Shown: in pieces, positions 1-7,644 of the stretch | Numbering within the stretch: the stretch's first letter is position 1 | Layout: the number at the start of each line of letters is the position of its first letter | Origin: JAFGHJ01 sp964534175 | Lineage (GTDB): Bacteria > Hydrothermota > UBA3072 | Direction: 5' to 3' | Assembly (NCBI GenBank): GCA_964534175.1 | Contig: CAZHNS010000008.1 | Location: forward strand, 1 to 64,000 | Length of the DNA stretch: 64,000 nucleotides | The notes under the pieces: generated by a model | What the model was told of the DNA's origin: nothing | Databases searched by the model: none | What the model saw: only the letters and a program-made list of their open reading frames with translations | Position numbers and translations under genes: made by a program

Positions 1-37
1 GAAAGAACGGTGATTAAAGAAAATAGATAAAATATTA

Positions 38-202
38 TCATATCTTTTCGGCTTCCTCAATCAACATTACGGGTATATCGTCTTTAATAGGATAGGCAAG
101 TTTGCATTCTTTGCAGATTAATCTGTTGTTTTCTTTATCCAATTTTAATGACCCCTTACATTTTGGGCAAACAAGAATATCTAACAAATCTTTATTTATC
201 AT
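38..202 (-). CDS. Trm112 family zinc-ribbon-like protein
   Basis: A 54-residue protein read from an ATG at 202, with a strong GGAGGAG ribosome site 5 bases upstream. It has two Cys pairs (CPKC near residue 12 and CKEC near residue 30), then the conserved tail in which DDIPVML follows AYPI. This is the typical layout of the Trm112/YcaR family. Trm112 proteins are small partners that activate methyltransferases in eukaryotes and archaea; the role of the bacterial members is less certain. No operon partner is visible because the window begins 37 bases downstream. Identification rests on the Cys spacing and the tail and is fairly secure. Confidence 0.85.
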   Translation of the reverse strand: MINKDLLDILVCPKCKGSLKLDKENNRLICKECKLAYPIKDDIPVMLIEEAEKI

Positions 203-306
203 AATTCTCCTCCTGTTTAATTATACAAATATTAAAAACAAAATATTGTAAAAAGAAACTAACTTTTCCTTTTGAAAAGTCAAGAGCGAGGATTTGTTAC
301 AATATC

Positions 307-334
307 TTGTAAAATCGTCATATTTTGTTATAAT
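307..334 (+). promoter_or_regulatory. Vegetative-type promoter of the sigma/anti-sigma operon
   Basis: TTGTAA (307-312) and TATAAT (329-334) are separated by 16 bp, about 43 bp upstream of the sigma factor start at 378. No GGAAC-type ECF motif is seen here, so this operon does not share the promoter class found near 30 and 31.5 kb. Confidence 0.6.
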
Positions 335-377
335 TCAAGAAATTTTTGAATAAAAATAAAATAAAGGACTAATACTT

Positions 378-908
378 ATGGATGATTCGATTTTGATTAA
401 GAAAATTAAAAAGGGTGATATGGAAGCCTATGAGATACTGGTTAAAAAATATATGAAAAAAGCTTACAACGTGGCGCTCTATTATACAAAGAATCCGACC
501 GACGCATGGGATATTTCTCAACAGGGATTTGTGAACGCCTGGAAAGGAATAAAAAGATTCGACACCAAAAGTCCTTTCTTTCCGTGGCTCTATGCTATAA
601 TAAAAAATGAAGCTTTGACGAGATTTAAGAAAGAAAAGAAAGAAGAAGAAAAAAAAGAATGCGGTTTGCCCCTTAAAAGTATTGTTTCTCCGGAAGAGAA
701 TTTAGAAAAGAAGGAAAAAACGAGCAAATTACAGAAAGCTCTTTCAAAATTGGATAAAGAAAAAAAAGAAATTATCTATTTGCGTCATTACGCGGAGATG
801 AGTTACAGGGAAATATCTGAAGCGCTGGATTTACCCGAAGGAACAATAATGTCCAGGCTCTACTACGCAAGAAAAGCATTACTCAAGGAGTATATGAAAG
901 ATGAATAG
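378..908 (+). CDS. RNA polymerase sigma factor, ECF (sigma-70 family)
   Basis: A 176-residue ECF sigma factor. Region 2 spans about residues 8-80, with the DAWDISQQGFVNAWKGIKRF segment that binds core polymerase and the -10 element. Region 4 spans about 115-168, with a helix-turn-helix around MSYREISEALDLPEGTIMSR. The two are joined by a very Lys/Glu-rich linker. It acts in the cytoplasm and is probably held by the membrane protein encoded next, whose start overlaps its stop by 8 bases. The downstream YbjQ gene overlaps in turn, so the three genes form one operon. The inducing signal and target promoters cannot be read from the sequence. Confidence 0.93.
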   Translation: MDDSILIKKIKKGDMEAYEILVKKYMKKAYNVALYYTKNPTDAWDISQQGFVNAWKGIKRFDTKSPFFPWLYAIIKNEALTRFKKEKKEEEKKECGLPLKSIVSPEENLEKKEKTSKLQKALSKLDKEKKEIIYLRHYAEMSYREISEALDLPEGTIMSRLYYARKALLKEYMKDE

Positions 909-1341
909 GGAAGAAGAACTTAAAAATAAATACTTTGATGGAGTTTTATCCGAAGAAGAAAAAAAAGAGCTTAAGAGAATAACTTCAAAGGATAAAAAAA
1001 CCGCAGAAGAACTAAAAAGAATGGATAAGCTTAAGGAGGTGGTAGATATGCTAGAACCGGTAAACCCCGAAAGGGAATGGGAAGAATATTGGAGTTCTCT
1101 TTACAATAAACTGGAAAGAGGAATAGGATGGATTGTTTTTTCGGTTGGAGCTATCTTAACTATCACCTTTGTCGGTTTCCAGTTTATAAAAGGATTGATT
1201 CGAGATCCCAAGATTGCGTTGTACGCAAAAGTTGGCCTACTCACATTAATACTTGGACTTGCGATCCTTTTCGTTTCGGTTTTAAGGGAGAGATTAACTC
1301 TATGCAGAACCGATAGATATTCTAAGGAGGTTAAAAGATGA
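901..1341 (+). CDS. Putative anti-sigma factor, membrane-anchored
   Basis: A 146-residue protein with a cytoplasmic N-terminal part (about 1-75), highly charged and helical, followed by two hydrophobic segments (about 77-95 and 108-128) and a basic tail. Its start overlaps the ECF sigma gene by 8 bases and its stop overlaps the next start as ATGA, so translation is coupled. The architecture (short soluble domain plus membrane anchor, next to an ECF sigma) is that of an anti-sigma factor. The classical zinc-binding HxxxCxxC motif is absent, so this assignment is by context and topology only. Confidence 0.65.
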   Translation: MNREEELKNKYFDGVLSEEEKKELKRITSKDKKTAEELKRMDKLKEVVDMLEPVNPEREWEEYWSSLYNKLERGIGWIVFSVGAILTITFVGFQFIKGLIRDPKIALYAKVGLLTLILGLAILFVSVLRERLTLCRTDRYSKEVKR

Positions 1342-1664
1342 TACTTTCTACCGTTAATGAAATTGCCGGGAAAGAAATCGTGGGAGTTCTGGGTCTTGTA
1401 AGAGGAAATACAATACGCGCAAGACACGTAGGAAAAGATATTATGGCAGGATTAAAAAATATTGTTGGAGGAGAAATTACAGATTACACAAAAATGCTTG
1501 CAGAATCAAGAGAACAGGCACTCGATCGAATGACAGAAGAAGCAAAAGGTCTGGGAGCTGACGCAATAATAGGAATACGTTTTACAACTTCTTCCGTTAT
1601 GCAGGGCGCAGCAGAGCTACTTGCCTACGGAACCGCAGTGCGACTAAGAGACAAAGGAGAGTAA
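1338..1664 (+). CDS. YbjQ family (UPF0145) protein
   Basis: A 108-residue protein matching the YbjQ/UPF0145 family over its full length: a start resembling STVNEIAGKEIVGVLGLVRG, a central GxxITDYTKML segment, and the ALDRMTEEAKGLGADAIIGI motif. Family members form pentamers and have been called heavy-metal-binding, but their function is not established. It is the third gene of the sigma/anti-sigma operon with an ATGA overlap and an AAGGAGG site 8 bases upstream. YbjQ proteins often sit beside membrane and stress genes. Confidence 0.88.
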   Translation: MILSTVNEIAGKEIVGVLGLVRGNTIRARHVGKDIMAGLKNIVGGEITDYTKMLAESREQALDRMTEEAKGLGADAIIGIRFTTSSVMQGAAELLAYGTAVRLRDKGE

Positions 1665-1688
1665 AAAGAGGCGTTCCACACCCCAAAA

Positions 1689-1800
1689 GATTAGTTGAAC
1701 TACGAAGCTCACAAAGAGCACAAAGTCTTTATTAGTTATTTTTTTATCTGCTCAATACTCTCTACTCTTTATATTCAACTATTAAACAATTCAACTAATC
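1689..1800. repeat. Intergenic element bounded by an 11-bp perfect inverted repeat
   Basis: GATTAGTTGAA at 1689-1699 is exactly inverted as TTCAACTAATC at 1790-1800. The interior is AT-rich, without a reading frame, and includes a phrase of the CACAAAGAGCACAAAG type (1710-1725). It lies between two convergent genes. It could be a MITE-like remnant or a terminator region; no T-tract hairpin of normal loop size is present. Confidence 0.45.
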
Positions 1801-1816
1801 CGAAGGATCACATCGC

Positions 1817-2719
1817 TTATCCTTTCCTATTAAAATAAAGCACGCTTGAGGAAAATGTCAATATTGTAAGGAAGAGATAGAAAGGAAACCAGAAATACGT
1901 CACATAGTTTTCTGTTAAATCCGGATATTTGCTCATGTATATTAACGCCATTGAGGGAAATGAAACTATCAGTGTTATTAAGCTTGCTTTGGCTATATCC
2001 TGAAATTGCTTTTCATCATACCAGTCAGAGATACTACCCCTTATTATAAAAATCAGATAATAGAATACCACATAAAAGTAAGGCAGAACAATAATAATAC
2101 TAGTCGGCAATACAGCCTTTTTTACTATCCAGAACGGCAAACCTGAGATCAAATATGCAACAAGGGAAACAAAACCTAATATACCGCAGAAAACTCCGAT
2201 ATATTGAGAGGTTGTGAATACAACTTCATCCTTAACCACTGATTCAACCGGAAGGTTCTTCTTCAGAATCTGAAGAGTAGATATAATAAGCCCAAACATA
2301 AGCATTATGAAGCCTGCGTGCAAAAAGTGATTAATATAAAGAAAAATCCATTCTCCGCTGGTATCCCATCCAAGCTTAGATTCTTTACCTATGTCAGATA
2401 ATAAGCCCAGATTACCGATTAACAAAAGAACAGACAAAACTCCAGCAAAAACAGCAAAGGCTCTTACAATACTGAATCTCTTAAAGAATTTCAATTGTAA
2501 TGCAAGGTTTAAAATCGAACAAACATGAAAGATAAAGACAGCTATAAATCCAATCCCGACAAAAATCATCAGCCTATCCACATCACTCCCCAATTTTTCG
2601 AACCGCAAAGTCATGGGCCTAACATACTCAAAAATCATAAAATTGTTAATTAAAAGACAAAAAGAAATAAAACCCAGAACTAAAGAAATTATACCGGTCG
2701 CCTTAAGCGCTTTTTTCAT
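1817..2719 (-). CDS. Multi-pass membrane protein of unknown function
   Basis: Read from the ATG at 2719, which has a GGGAGGG site just upstream. An upstream in-frame start at 2848 would lie inside the Xre gene and is rejected. The 300-residue product has about seven hydrophobic segments, beginning with one near residues 8-28, and no recognised catalytic motif. It overlaps the end of the upstream Xre regulator gene by 17 bases. Small Xre regulator plus membrane protein pairs (DUF2975-like) are common in bacteria and usually respond to growth phase, but I cannot place this protein in a named family. Confidence 0.75.
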   Translation of the reverse strand: MKKALKATGIISLVLGFISFCLLINNFMIFEYVRPMTLRFEKLGSDVDRLMIFVGIGFIAVFIFHVCSILNLALQLKFFKRFSIVRAFAVFAGVLSVLLLIGNLGLLSDIGKESKLGWDTSGEWIFLYINHFLHAGFIMLMFGLIISTLQILKKNLPVESVVKDEVVFTTSQYIGVFCGILGFVSLVAYLISGLPFWIVKKAVLPTSIIIVLPYFYVVFYYLIFIIRGSISDWYDEKQFQDIAKASLITLIVSFPSMALIYMSKYPDLTENYVTYFWFPFYLFLTILTFSSSVLYFNRKG

Positions 2720-2954
2720 TTTTCCCTCCCTTTTTTCTTTTTTCCTCTTTTTCTTCCACGAGATAAAATATTTCCTCGACAGATTTCCCGAAAAACCGGG
2801 CGATCTTGAAAGCCAGCAGAGTAGACGGCACAAATTTGCTCTTTTCAATCGAATGTATGGTTAGCCTTGTTACCCCTATAGCATTCGCCAGCGCCTGCTG
2901 AGATATCTCGTTGTGTTCAAAACGACATTTTCTAATGTTATTCCCTAACTTCAA
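2703..2954 (-). CDS. Xre family helix-turn-helix regulator
   Basis: A DNA-binding protein of about 83 residues with a single HTH_3 domain (ISQQALANAIGVTRLTIHSI is the helix-turn-helix). It then has the FGKSVEEIFYL segment typical of the YozG/DUF2975-associated regulators and a Lys/Glu/Gly tail. The start is unusual: no ATG exists. A TTG at 2954 sits 5 bases after AAAGGAGG and gives the natural MKLGNNIRKCR beginning; a GTG at 2960 overlaps the ribosome site. It is cotranscribed with the membrane protein it overlaps. A 19-bp palindrome over its promoter suggests autoregulation. Confidence 0.85.
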   Translation of the reverse strand: MKLGNNIRKCRFEHNEISQQALANAIGVTRLTIHSIEKSKFVPSTLLAFKIARFFGKSVEEIFYLVEEKEEKRKKGGKNEKSA

Positions 2955-3023
2955 AACCACCTCCTTTTACAATTTTCAACCCTAATTTAATAACAAATGA
3001 TTTTTTGTTATATATAATATACA

Positions 3024-3074
3024 TATAGTATATTATACTATACATAATATATACAAAACTATACAAGTTGTCAA
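3024..3074 (-). promoter_or_regulatory. Promoter and palindromic operator of the Xre/membrane-protein pair
   Basis: On the minus strand TTGACA (3074-3069) and TATATT (3051-3046) are 17 bp apart. Just downstream lies a perfect palindrome TATAGTATA-T-TATACTATA (3024-3042), placed at the expected transcription start. This is the expected position for an operator bound by the Xre regulator. Confidence 0.6.
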
Positions 3075-3224
3075 GGGGGAAAGGTCCTTCGGATCTAAAA
3101 TAAGTCTTGAGTCATGTGTCGTGAGTTATGAGCCAAAAAGGAAAAACGAAAGATTTGCGTAATTGGTTATATTTGTTGTTTATCTTATTGGTCTTATGTG
3201 GGATGGAATTTGAAAAAACTTCCC

Positions 3225-3253
3225 TTGACTATTTCCTCGATTATCCATATGAT
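3225..3253 (+). promoter_or_regulatory. Promoter of the diguanylate cyclase gene
   Basis: TTGACT (3225-3230), 17 bp, TATGAT (3248-3253). Transcription would begin about 3260, which rules out the TTG at 3259 as the start codon and supports the ATG at 3277. Confidence 0.6.
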
Positions 3254-3276
3254 TCTTATTGAAGGAACTTAAATCC

Positions 3277-4554
3277 ATGTGGAAGAATAAAGATAAAGGG
3301 CAATTCGATAAGCCTTCTATGGAACATATTTATGAGGGCAAGTGGGGTATTGTAGTATTTGTTCTCGGATTGGTAATGCTGTGGTGCGGATTCTGGCTTT
3401 CAGGATTTCTTCCGGGACGATTCAGTTCGGCGTCTTTCACGAAACTATTTTCTTATTTGGGAATTTTAACGGGCGCCGGTGCTCTCTCAGTGGGTTACTT
3501 TTCTTATCCTAGAATACACAATTTGAAAGTTTTTCTTGCGGGTCACCTGACAGGTTTATCTGTCTTGGCTTTTTGTTTTTTTAGTAATGCCGGTATTTTT
3601 TCTCTGTCGGCGTCAAGTAATTTTATACCCGGTATTTATCTTATAATGATTACTGGGATTCTTACCAGTACATTGCTGCCTACATTCTTGAAGTATAAAT
3701 GGACCAAACGAATTACTATTTCTGTATTACTTATAGAGGTGTTTCTTCTCTTCCTTTTTTGGAAAGTGCCTTTTGGGATGACTTCTCTCGAGGCTTTTCG
3801 TAGGAATGACTTTCATGTTTGGCTAAATTTTATTCCCGGTATTTTAGCCTTCGCAACTTTAATTATTTCCATATTTGTATTAAAAAATCAATTTTTTCTG
3901 GGAGGGGTTCTTGGAGGGATGGCTGTTTTTTTTGGAGGGGGATGGTATTTTGGCAGCTTTAGGACAGAGGTCCTACTTTTTGATTCTTACGTATTTGCTG
4001 TAGCTCCGCTTTTTCTTGTAATCGGAGTTTTTATACACTGGCTGGCAAGAATGGAGCACCGGGCATCCTATGATCCTTTGCTCCGAGTTTATAACCGAAG
4101 TTACTGCGAGCGTATCCTTAATGAACAAACAAAAATTGAGACGAATCCACCATTTGGTATAGCTATAGTTGATATAGATAAATTTAAGAAAATAAACGAC
4201 AAATACGGTCACAGAGCCGGAGACGAAGTGTTGATTCAGTTGGTAAAGATACTCTCTAACGAAGTTGTTCCGGACGGTATCGTTTGCCGCTACGGTGGAG
4301 AAGAGTTTGTTATTTTCTTTCCCAATCAGAGCACAACAAAGGTAAAGATGATGATGGAATTAATCAGAAAAAAAATAAAAAAGACTTCCATAAAAGTAGG
4401 AAAAAAAAGAATAAAGATTACCGTTTCTGTTGGAATTTCTAATCGTCATGGAAAAACCCAACCTTTACATAGTGTTTTTGGAATAGCCGACAAGGCGCTT
4501 TATAGAGCAAAAAAAGAAGGAAGAAACCAGGTTAGATTTAGCAGAACGGAATAG
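3277..4554 (+). CDS. Membrane-bound diguanylate cyclase (GGDEF domain)
   Basis: A 425-residue protein that makes cyclic di-GMP from two GTP. The N-terminal 240 residues contain about seven to eight hydrophobic segments and no recognisable sensor family. The C-terminal 170 residues are a GGDEF domain with the catalytic motif as GGEEF (in CRYGGEEFVIFF), preceded by FGIAIVDIDKFKKINDKYGH, where the Asp binds metal. The inhibitory RxxD site is not present at its usual position before the motif. The ATG at 3277 is preferred to the TTG at 3259 because the promoter would place the TTG at or before the transcription start. The gene stands alone, so what the membrane part senses is unknown. Confidence 0.92.
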   Translation: MWKNKDKGQFDKPSMEHIYEGKWGIVVFVLGLVMLWCGFWLSGFLPGRFSSASFTKLFSYLGILTGAGALSVGYFSYPRIHNLKVFLAGHLTGLSVLAFCFFSNAGIFSLSASSNFIPGIYLIMITGILTSTLLPTFLKYKWTKRITISVLLIEVFLLFLFWKVPFGMTSLEAFRRNDFHVWLNFIPGILAFATLIISIFVLKNQFFLGGVLGGMAVFFGGGWYFGSFRTEVLLFDSYVFAVAPLFLVIGVFIHWLARMEHRASYDPLLRVYNRSYCERILNEQTKIETNPPFGIAIVDIDKFKKINDKYGHRAGDEVLIQLVKILSNEVVPDGIVCRYGGEEFVIFFPNQSTTKVKMMMELIRKKIKKTSIKVGKKRIKITVSVGISNRHGKTQPLHSVFGIADKALYRAKKEGRNQVRFSRTE

Positions 4555-4629
4555 ATCGCTGATTAACAGGATTTATTTTGCCGTTTAACTAAAACCTAAC
4601 ACCCAAAACCTAAGACCTGATTATTGCTC

Positions 4630-4657
4630 TTGACAGTGAAAGAGGATTGGCTATATT
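4630..4657 (+). promoter_or_regulatory. Promoter of tRNA-Leu
   Basis: TTGACA (4630-4635), 16 bp, TATATT (4652-4657). The tRNA begins 13 bases after the -10 element, leaving a leader of about six bases. Confidence 0.75.
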
Positions 4658-4669
4658 TTAACGAATTAT

Positions 4670-4752
4670 GCGGAAGTGGCGGAACTGGTAGACGCGCTGG
4701 GTTCAGGGTCCAGTGGTGAATAACCGTGGGGGTTCGAATCCCCCCTTCCGCA
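4670..4752 (+). tRNA. tRNA-Leu (anticodon CAG)
   Basis: An 83-base class II tRNA. The acceptor stem GCGGAAG pairs with CTTCCGC. The D-loop has GGTAGACGC. The anticodon stem CTGGG/TCCAG encloses the loop TTCAGGG, giving anticodon CAG. A variable arm is followed by a T-arm with GGTTCGAATCC. The discriminator is A and CCA is not encoded. A recombinase remnant lies 150 bases downstream, so this tRNA may mark the edge of an integrated element. Confidence 0.95.
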
Positions 4753-4760
4753 AATAGTTA

Positions 4761-4850
4761 TCTCACACAGAGTCACAGAGAACACAGAGGTTTTTGTTGT
4801 TTCTTTCTAGACCCTATACCCTTAGTAATAGCCACAGATAAACACTGATT
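4761..4850. repeat. Degenerate CACAGAG/ACACAGAG intergenic phrases
   Basis: Tandem degenerate units of the form CACACAGAGTCACAGAG and AACACAGAGG (4761-4790), then CCACAGATAAACACTGATT (4832-4850). Similar phrases recur at 1710-1725, 11451-11474, 11533-11565 and 27822-27960. No reading frame is supported. The gap from 4851 to 5318 otherwise holds only the recombinase remnant, an imperfect palindrome near 5196-5221 and a promoter. Confidence 0.55.
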
Positions 4851-4902
4851 TTTTACTATTTTACCACTCAACAATTTAACTAATTAACTGCTCTGATAAG
4901 AG

Positions 4903-5022
4903 CTAAAGTTCTTCCTGACTTTTGATGTAGGATTTTATTCTCTCTTCTTGAGCCTCACAGGAATTATATTCCTTTTCTGCTTGCATGTCAGTTGATACTC
5001 GAGTGTATATTGCGCATTTCAT
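4903..5022 (-). pseudogene. Serine recombinase, N-terminal fragment
   Basis: A 39-codon frame from the ATG at 5022 reads MKCAIYTRVSTDMQAEKEYN and continues with CEAQEERIKSYIKSQEEL before a stop. This is the start of the resolvase domain of large serine recombinases: YTRVSTDxQ includes the catalytic Ser, followed by the C-x-A-Q-x-x-x-I segment. The remaining several hundred residues are missing, so it is a truncated remnant. It lies 150 bases downstream of tRNA-Leu, and a C-terminal recombinase fragment is found at 10.0-10.4 kb on the other strand. Recognition of the motif is strong; whether both pieces came from one gene is not known. Confidence 0.85.
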
Positions 5023-5263
5023 TTTATACAAATAACTATAAAGGAATTTCAAGATATGTCAATCCGCATTCGAGACCTACGCAACAAAAATAACCTATAA
5101 AACACATTTTTCTTACGAACAATCTCCAACATCAAAAAAAGGGGGGGCAACGACTTTAACAAAAGATAACTAAAAGCCCCATTTTCCAATAGTTTGATTT
5201 ATAATGATAAAATCATAAATCATTAATCAAGTTTTTTCTTTTAATAAAAAACTCTTTGAAGGC

Positions 5264-5291
5264 TTGACAAATTAAGTATATCGATTATTAT
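5264..5291 (+). promoter_or_regulatory. Promoter of the winged-helix/HEPN gene cluster
   Basis: TTGACA (5264-5269), 16 bp, TATTAT (5286-5291), ending 27 bases before the ATG at 5319. An imperfect AT-rich palindrome (about 5196-5221, with halves GATTTAT and ATAAATC) just upstream could be an operator. Confidence 0.6.
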
Positions 5292-5318
5292 TTAATGAAA
5301 CAAAAAGGAGTATGGAAT

Positions 5319-6203
5319 ATGACAAAAAAGGAATATTACAAAGGATTTTTTGTTGCCGATGAGCAAGACTTAGAGGAAGAACAGCTTTCATCCTTGTTGG
5401 ATAGATGTAAGGGTTTCTCAAAAATCGTTAATAAAAAAGGTAAAGTTCATATATTAAAAAAGGGATTAACTGATACTGAAAAATCAAAACTTTTCTTTAT
5501 AACTCGATTCCTTGGAGGAAAATTAGCAAAGATGGAACCCGAATTAGGGATTGACTCAGGTATTGAAAATATTCAGACCCAAGAGCTAGCTGATTTTCTA
5601 TCGGTAGATAATTCAAATGCAAGAGCTAGGTTATCACAAATGGTTAAAGCTAACTTTATTAAAAAGTTATCTAAAGGGACTTATGTGGTATATGCCTACA
5701 GGGTTGAAGAGTTTTTAGATCAACTTGAGAAAGGGAAACAAAAAGATACATCTAAAAGGGCTCCAACAACAAAAACAAGAAAAACTGGTTCAAAAAAACA
5801 AGAAATAAAGACGATTATCGTCAAAGATGTTATAAATAGGTTGTCTGCAAATCTGAAAATTCCAGAGAAGAAAATTGAAAATTATATCTTCATAGAAGAA
5901 ACCGGGAAATTCAAGTTTAATTATTTGTTTGGGGGAACCAGTAAAATGTCTAAACAAGAGAAATGTGTTTTATGTTCCGCTTATGTTTTAAATATCGGTT
6001 TTGGAGAGCGCACATTTTTAAGTAGAAGAATTAGAGACATTTGCTTTAATAGTAATCTCGATGTAAGTGGTCTTAATTACGCAATTAGATCTCTAAAAAA
6101 TAAAGGATTCATTTCAAAAAGTGGTAAACATTCACAAAACAATATTCTGTTAGAAGAAGGGAAAAAAGAAGCTGGTAAAATTTTTAAAGAGCTATGTTCA
6201 TAG
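5319..6203 (+). CDS. Unknown protein with two winged-helix-like segments (island gene 1)
   Basis: A 294-residue basic protein starting at the ATG at 5319 (AAAGGAG 8 bases upstream; the in-frame ATG at 5295 has no ribosome site). A first winged-helix-like region is near residues 75-130 (IQTQELADFLSVDNSNARAR then KANFIKKL). A Lys/Thr-rich linker (about 135-160) follows, and a second winged-helix-like region ends the protein (about 220-290: LNYAIRSLKNKGFISKSGK). No enzyme motif is visible. It is the first of three closely spaced genes whose products all end in a similar fold. The gene lies inside a probable island. A nucleic-acid-binding or adaptor role is inferred from the folds only. Confidence 0.6.
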   Translation: MTKKEYYKGFFVADEQDLEEEQLSSLLDRCKGFSKIVNKKGKVHILKKGLTDTEKSKLFFITRFLGGKLAKMEPELGIDSGIENIQTQELADFLSVDNSNARARLSQMVKANFIKKLSKGTYVVYAYRVEEFLDQLEKGKQKDTSKRAPTTKTRKTGSKKQEIKTIIVKDVINRLSANLKIPEKKIENYIFIEETGKFKFNYLFGGTSKMSKQEKCVLCSAYVLNIGFGERTFLSRRIRDICFNSNLDVSGLNYAIRSLKNKGFISKSGKHSQNNILLEEGKKEAGKIFKELCS

Positions 6204-6234
6204 CTCGGCGAATAAACAAGAATCGGAGAAAATC

Positions 6235-6789
6235 ATGGATGAGTTAAACGAAATATCCTCATTAGAAGCTATCGATAAAGTTCTGTCAAAGCTGGAGGAT
6301 CAAGCCGCAAAGGATCGCATTTTGCAATTTGTATTGTCTAAACATTCACCCACACTAAACCAAAATATCAATTTAGACAGTTCAATTAAAAGTACCAAGA
6401 AACGCAAAAAGTCAAGAAAGAAAACCAAAAAAGCAACAAAATGTAAACTTACTTTTGTTAAGGAGTTAAATTTAAAACCAAAAGGCACCAAAAGCTTTTT
6501 TGATTTTGCAAAAGAAAAGAAACCCTCTAATTATCAGGAAAAATGTACGGTATCGATCTACTTTTTAGTTAAAGAATTAGGCGTTGACAATATTTCCCCT
6601 AGCCACGTCTACACCTGTTTCAGAAACATAACATGGCGGACTCCCAACGACTTGTATAATACATTACTTAAAACTGCGCAAACTAAGGGTTGGATAGATA
6701 CAAGAGATAGCAACAATATAAAAATAACACCAATGGGAGAGAACTTTGTAGAACATGATCTGCCAAAGAAAAAAGGAAAAAGCAAGTAA
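6235..6789 (+). CDS. Unknown basic protein with a C-terminal winged-helix-like domain (island gene 2)
   Basis: A 184-residue protein. Residues 1-50 are acidic and helical (about residues 5-30 resemble a short oligomerisation helix), then a Lys-rich tract (about 52-66). The C-terminal 90 residues form a compact domain ending with NIKITPMGENFVEHDLPKK. That last domain resembles a segment I associate with uncharacterised proteins found with Abi-like and other accessory genes, but I cannot name a family. It starts 31 bases after gene 1 and ends 2 bases before gene 3, so cotranscription is very likely. The ribosome site is GGAGA, 5 bases from the ATG. Confidence 0.6.
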   Translation: MDELNEISSLEAIDKVLSKLEDQAAKDRILQFVLSKHSPTLNQNINLDSSIKSTKKRKKSRKKTKKATKCKLTFVKELNLKPKGTKSFFDFAKEKKPSNYQEKCTVSIYFLVKELGVDNISPSHVYTCFRNITWRTPNDLYNTLLKTAQTKGWIDTRDSNNIKITPMGENFVEHDLPKKKGKSK

Positions 6790-6791
6790 AG

Positions 6792-7583
6792 ATGTCTATA
6801 ATTTCAAGTAATCATGCCGGTCAACTGTTAGAAGCTATCCCTTCGGGTTTACGTATTCCACTTATTGAAAAATACAACAAAATATTGCAAAATTATATAG
6901 AAAAACGATGGGAGCCTTCTGAACTAAATGGCGGTAAATTCTGTGAAATCGTTTACACAATTATTAAGGGATATATTGAAGGTAGCTTTCCTTCTTCACC
7001 GGAAAAGCCAAGAAATATGGTAGATGCTTGCAATTCTCTTGAACGTACATCGGCCAGCAAATCTCCTCGTTCGGTAAGAATCCAAATTCCACGGATGTTA
7101 ATAGCCTTGTATGAAATAAGGAATAACCGAGGAGTAGGACATATTGGAGGAGATGTAGATCCCAATTACATGGATTCTGTTTGTGTCCTTCAAATGTGTA
7201 AATGGATAATGGCTGAACTTATTCGGATATTTCACGATGTTGATATAAAAACTGCAAACGAAGCAGTTGATACACTTGTTGAAAGAACAATTCCAATAGT
7301 ATGGGAAGTGGATGGAAAGATAAGAGTATTGGATACAAACTTGGGTATGAAAGAAAAAACTTTGCTGATTCTATATTATAAAATAAAGAGTGTTCCAGAG
7401 TCTGATATTTTTTCATGGGTAGAGTATTCTAATCTCTCGATGTTTCGAAGAACAGTATTAAGAAAATTACATAAGATGAAATTCATTGAATATAATGAAG
7501 AAACTAAAATGATTACAATCTCTCCAAAGGGTGTTGAATACATAGAGTCAAAAATGACGGATGCTTTAAGTGAAAATCTGTAA
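6792..7583 (+). CDS. HEPN/Abi_C-like protein with a C-terminal winged helix (island gene 3)
   Basis: A 263-residue protein. Residues about 45-155 resemble the abortive-infection C-terminal (Abi_C) type of HEPN domain: a helical segment, then EIRNNRGVGHIGGDVDPN with Arg110 and His117 in an RxxxxxxH arrangement. HEPN proteins with this motif are often RNases that act as toxins or phage-defence effectors. Residues about 185-255 are a winged-helix-like domain ending MITISPKGVEYIESKM, similar in plan to the ends of the two preceding products. The gene begins 2 bases after gene 2. The HEPN call rests on motif and context; RNase activity is inference. Confidence covers the gene and the HEPN resemblance together. 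Confidence 0.65.
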   Translation: MSIISSNHAGQLLEAIPSGLRIPLIEKYNKILQNYIEKRWEPSELNGGKFCEIVYTIIKGYIEGSFPSSPEKPRNMVDACNSLERTSASKSPRSVRIQIPRMLIALYEIRNNRGVGHIGGDVDPNYMDSVCVLQMCKWIMAELIRIFHDVDIKTANEAVDTLVERTIPIVWEVDGKIRVLDTNLGMKEKTLLILYYKIKSVPESDIFSWVEYSNLSMFRRTVLRKLHKMKFIEYNEETKMITISPKGVEYIESKMTDALSENL

Positions 7584-7644
7584 ATTTGTAAGTTTTAAAA
7601 AAAGTGTGGTAGAAAGCTTTAAAATTCTGAGGTTACTATAATAA

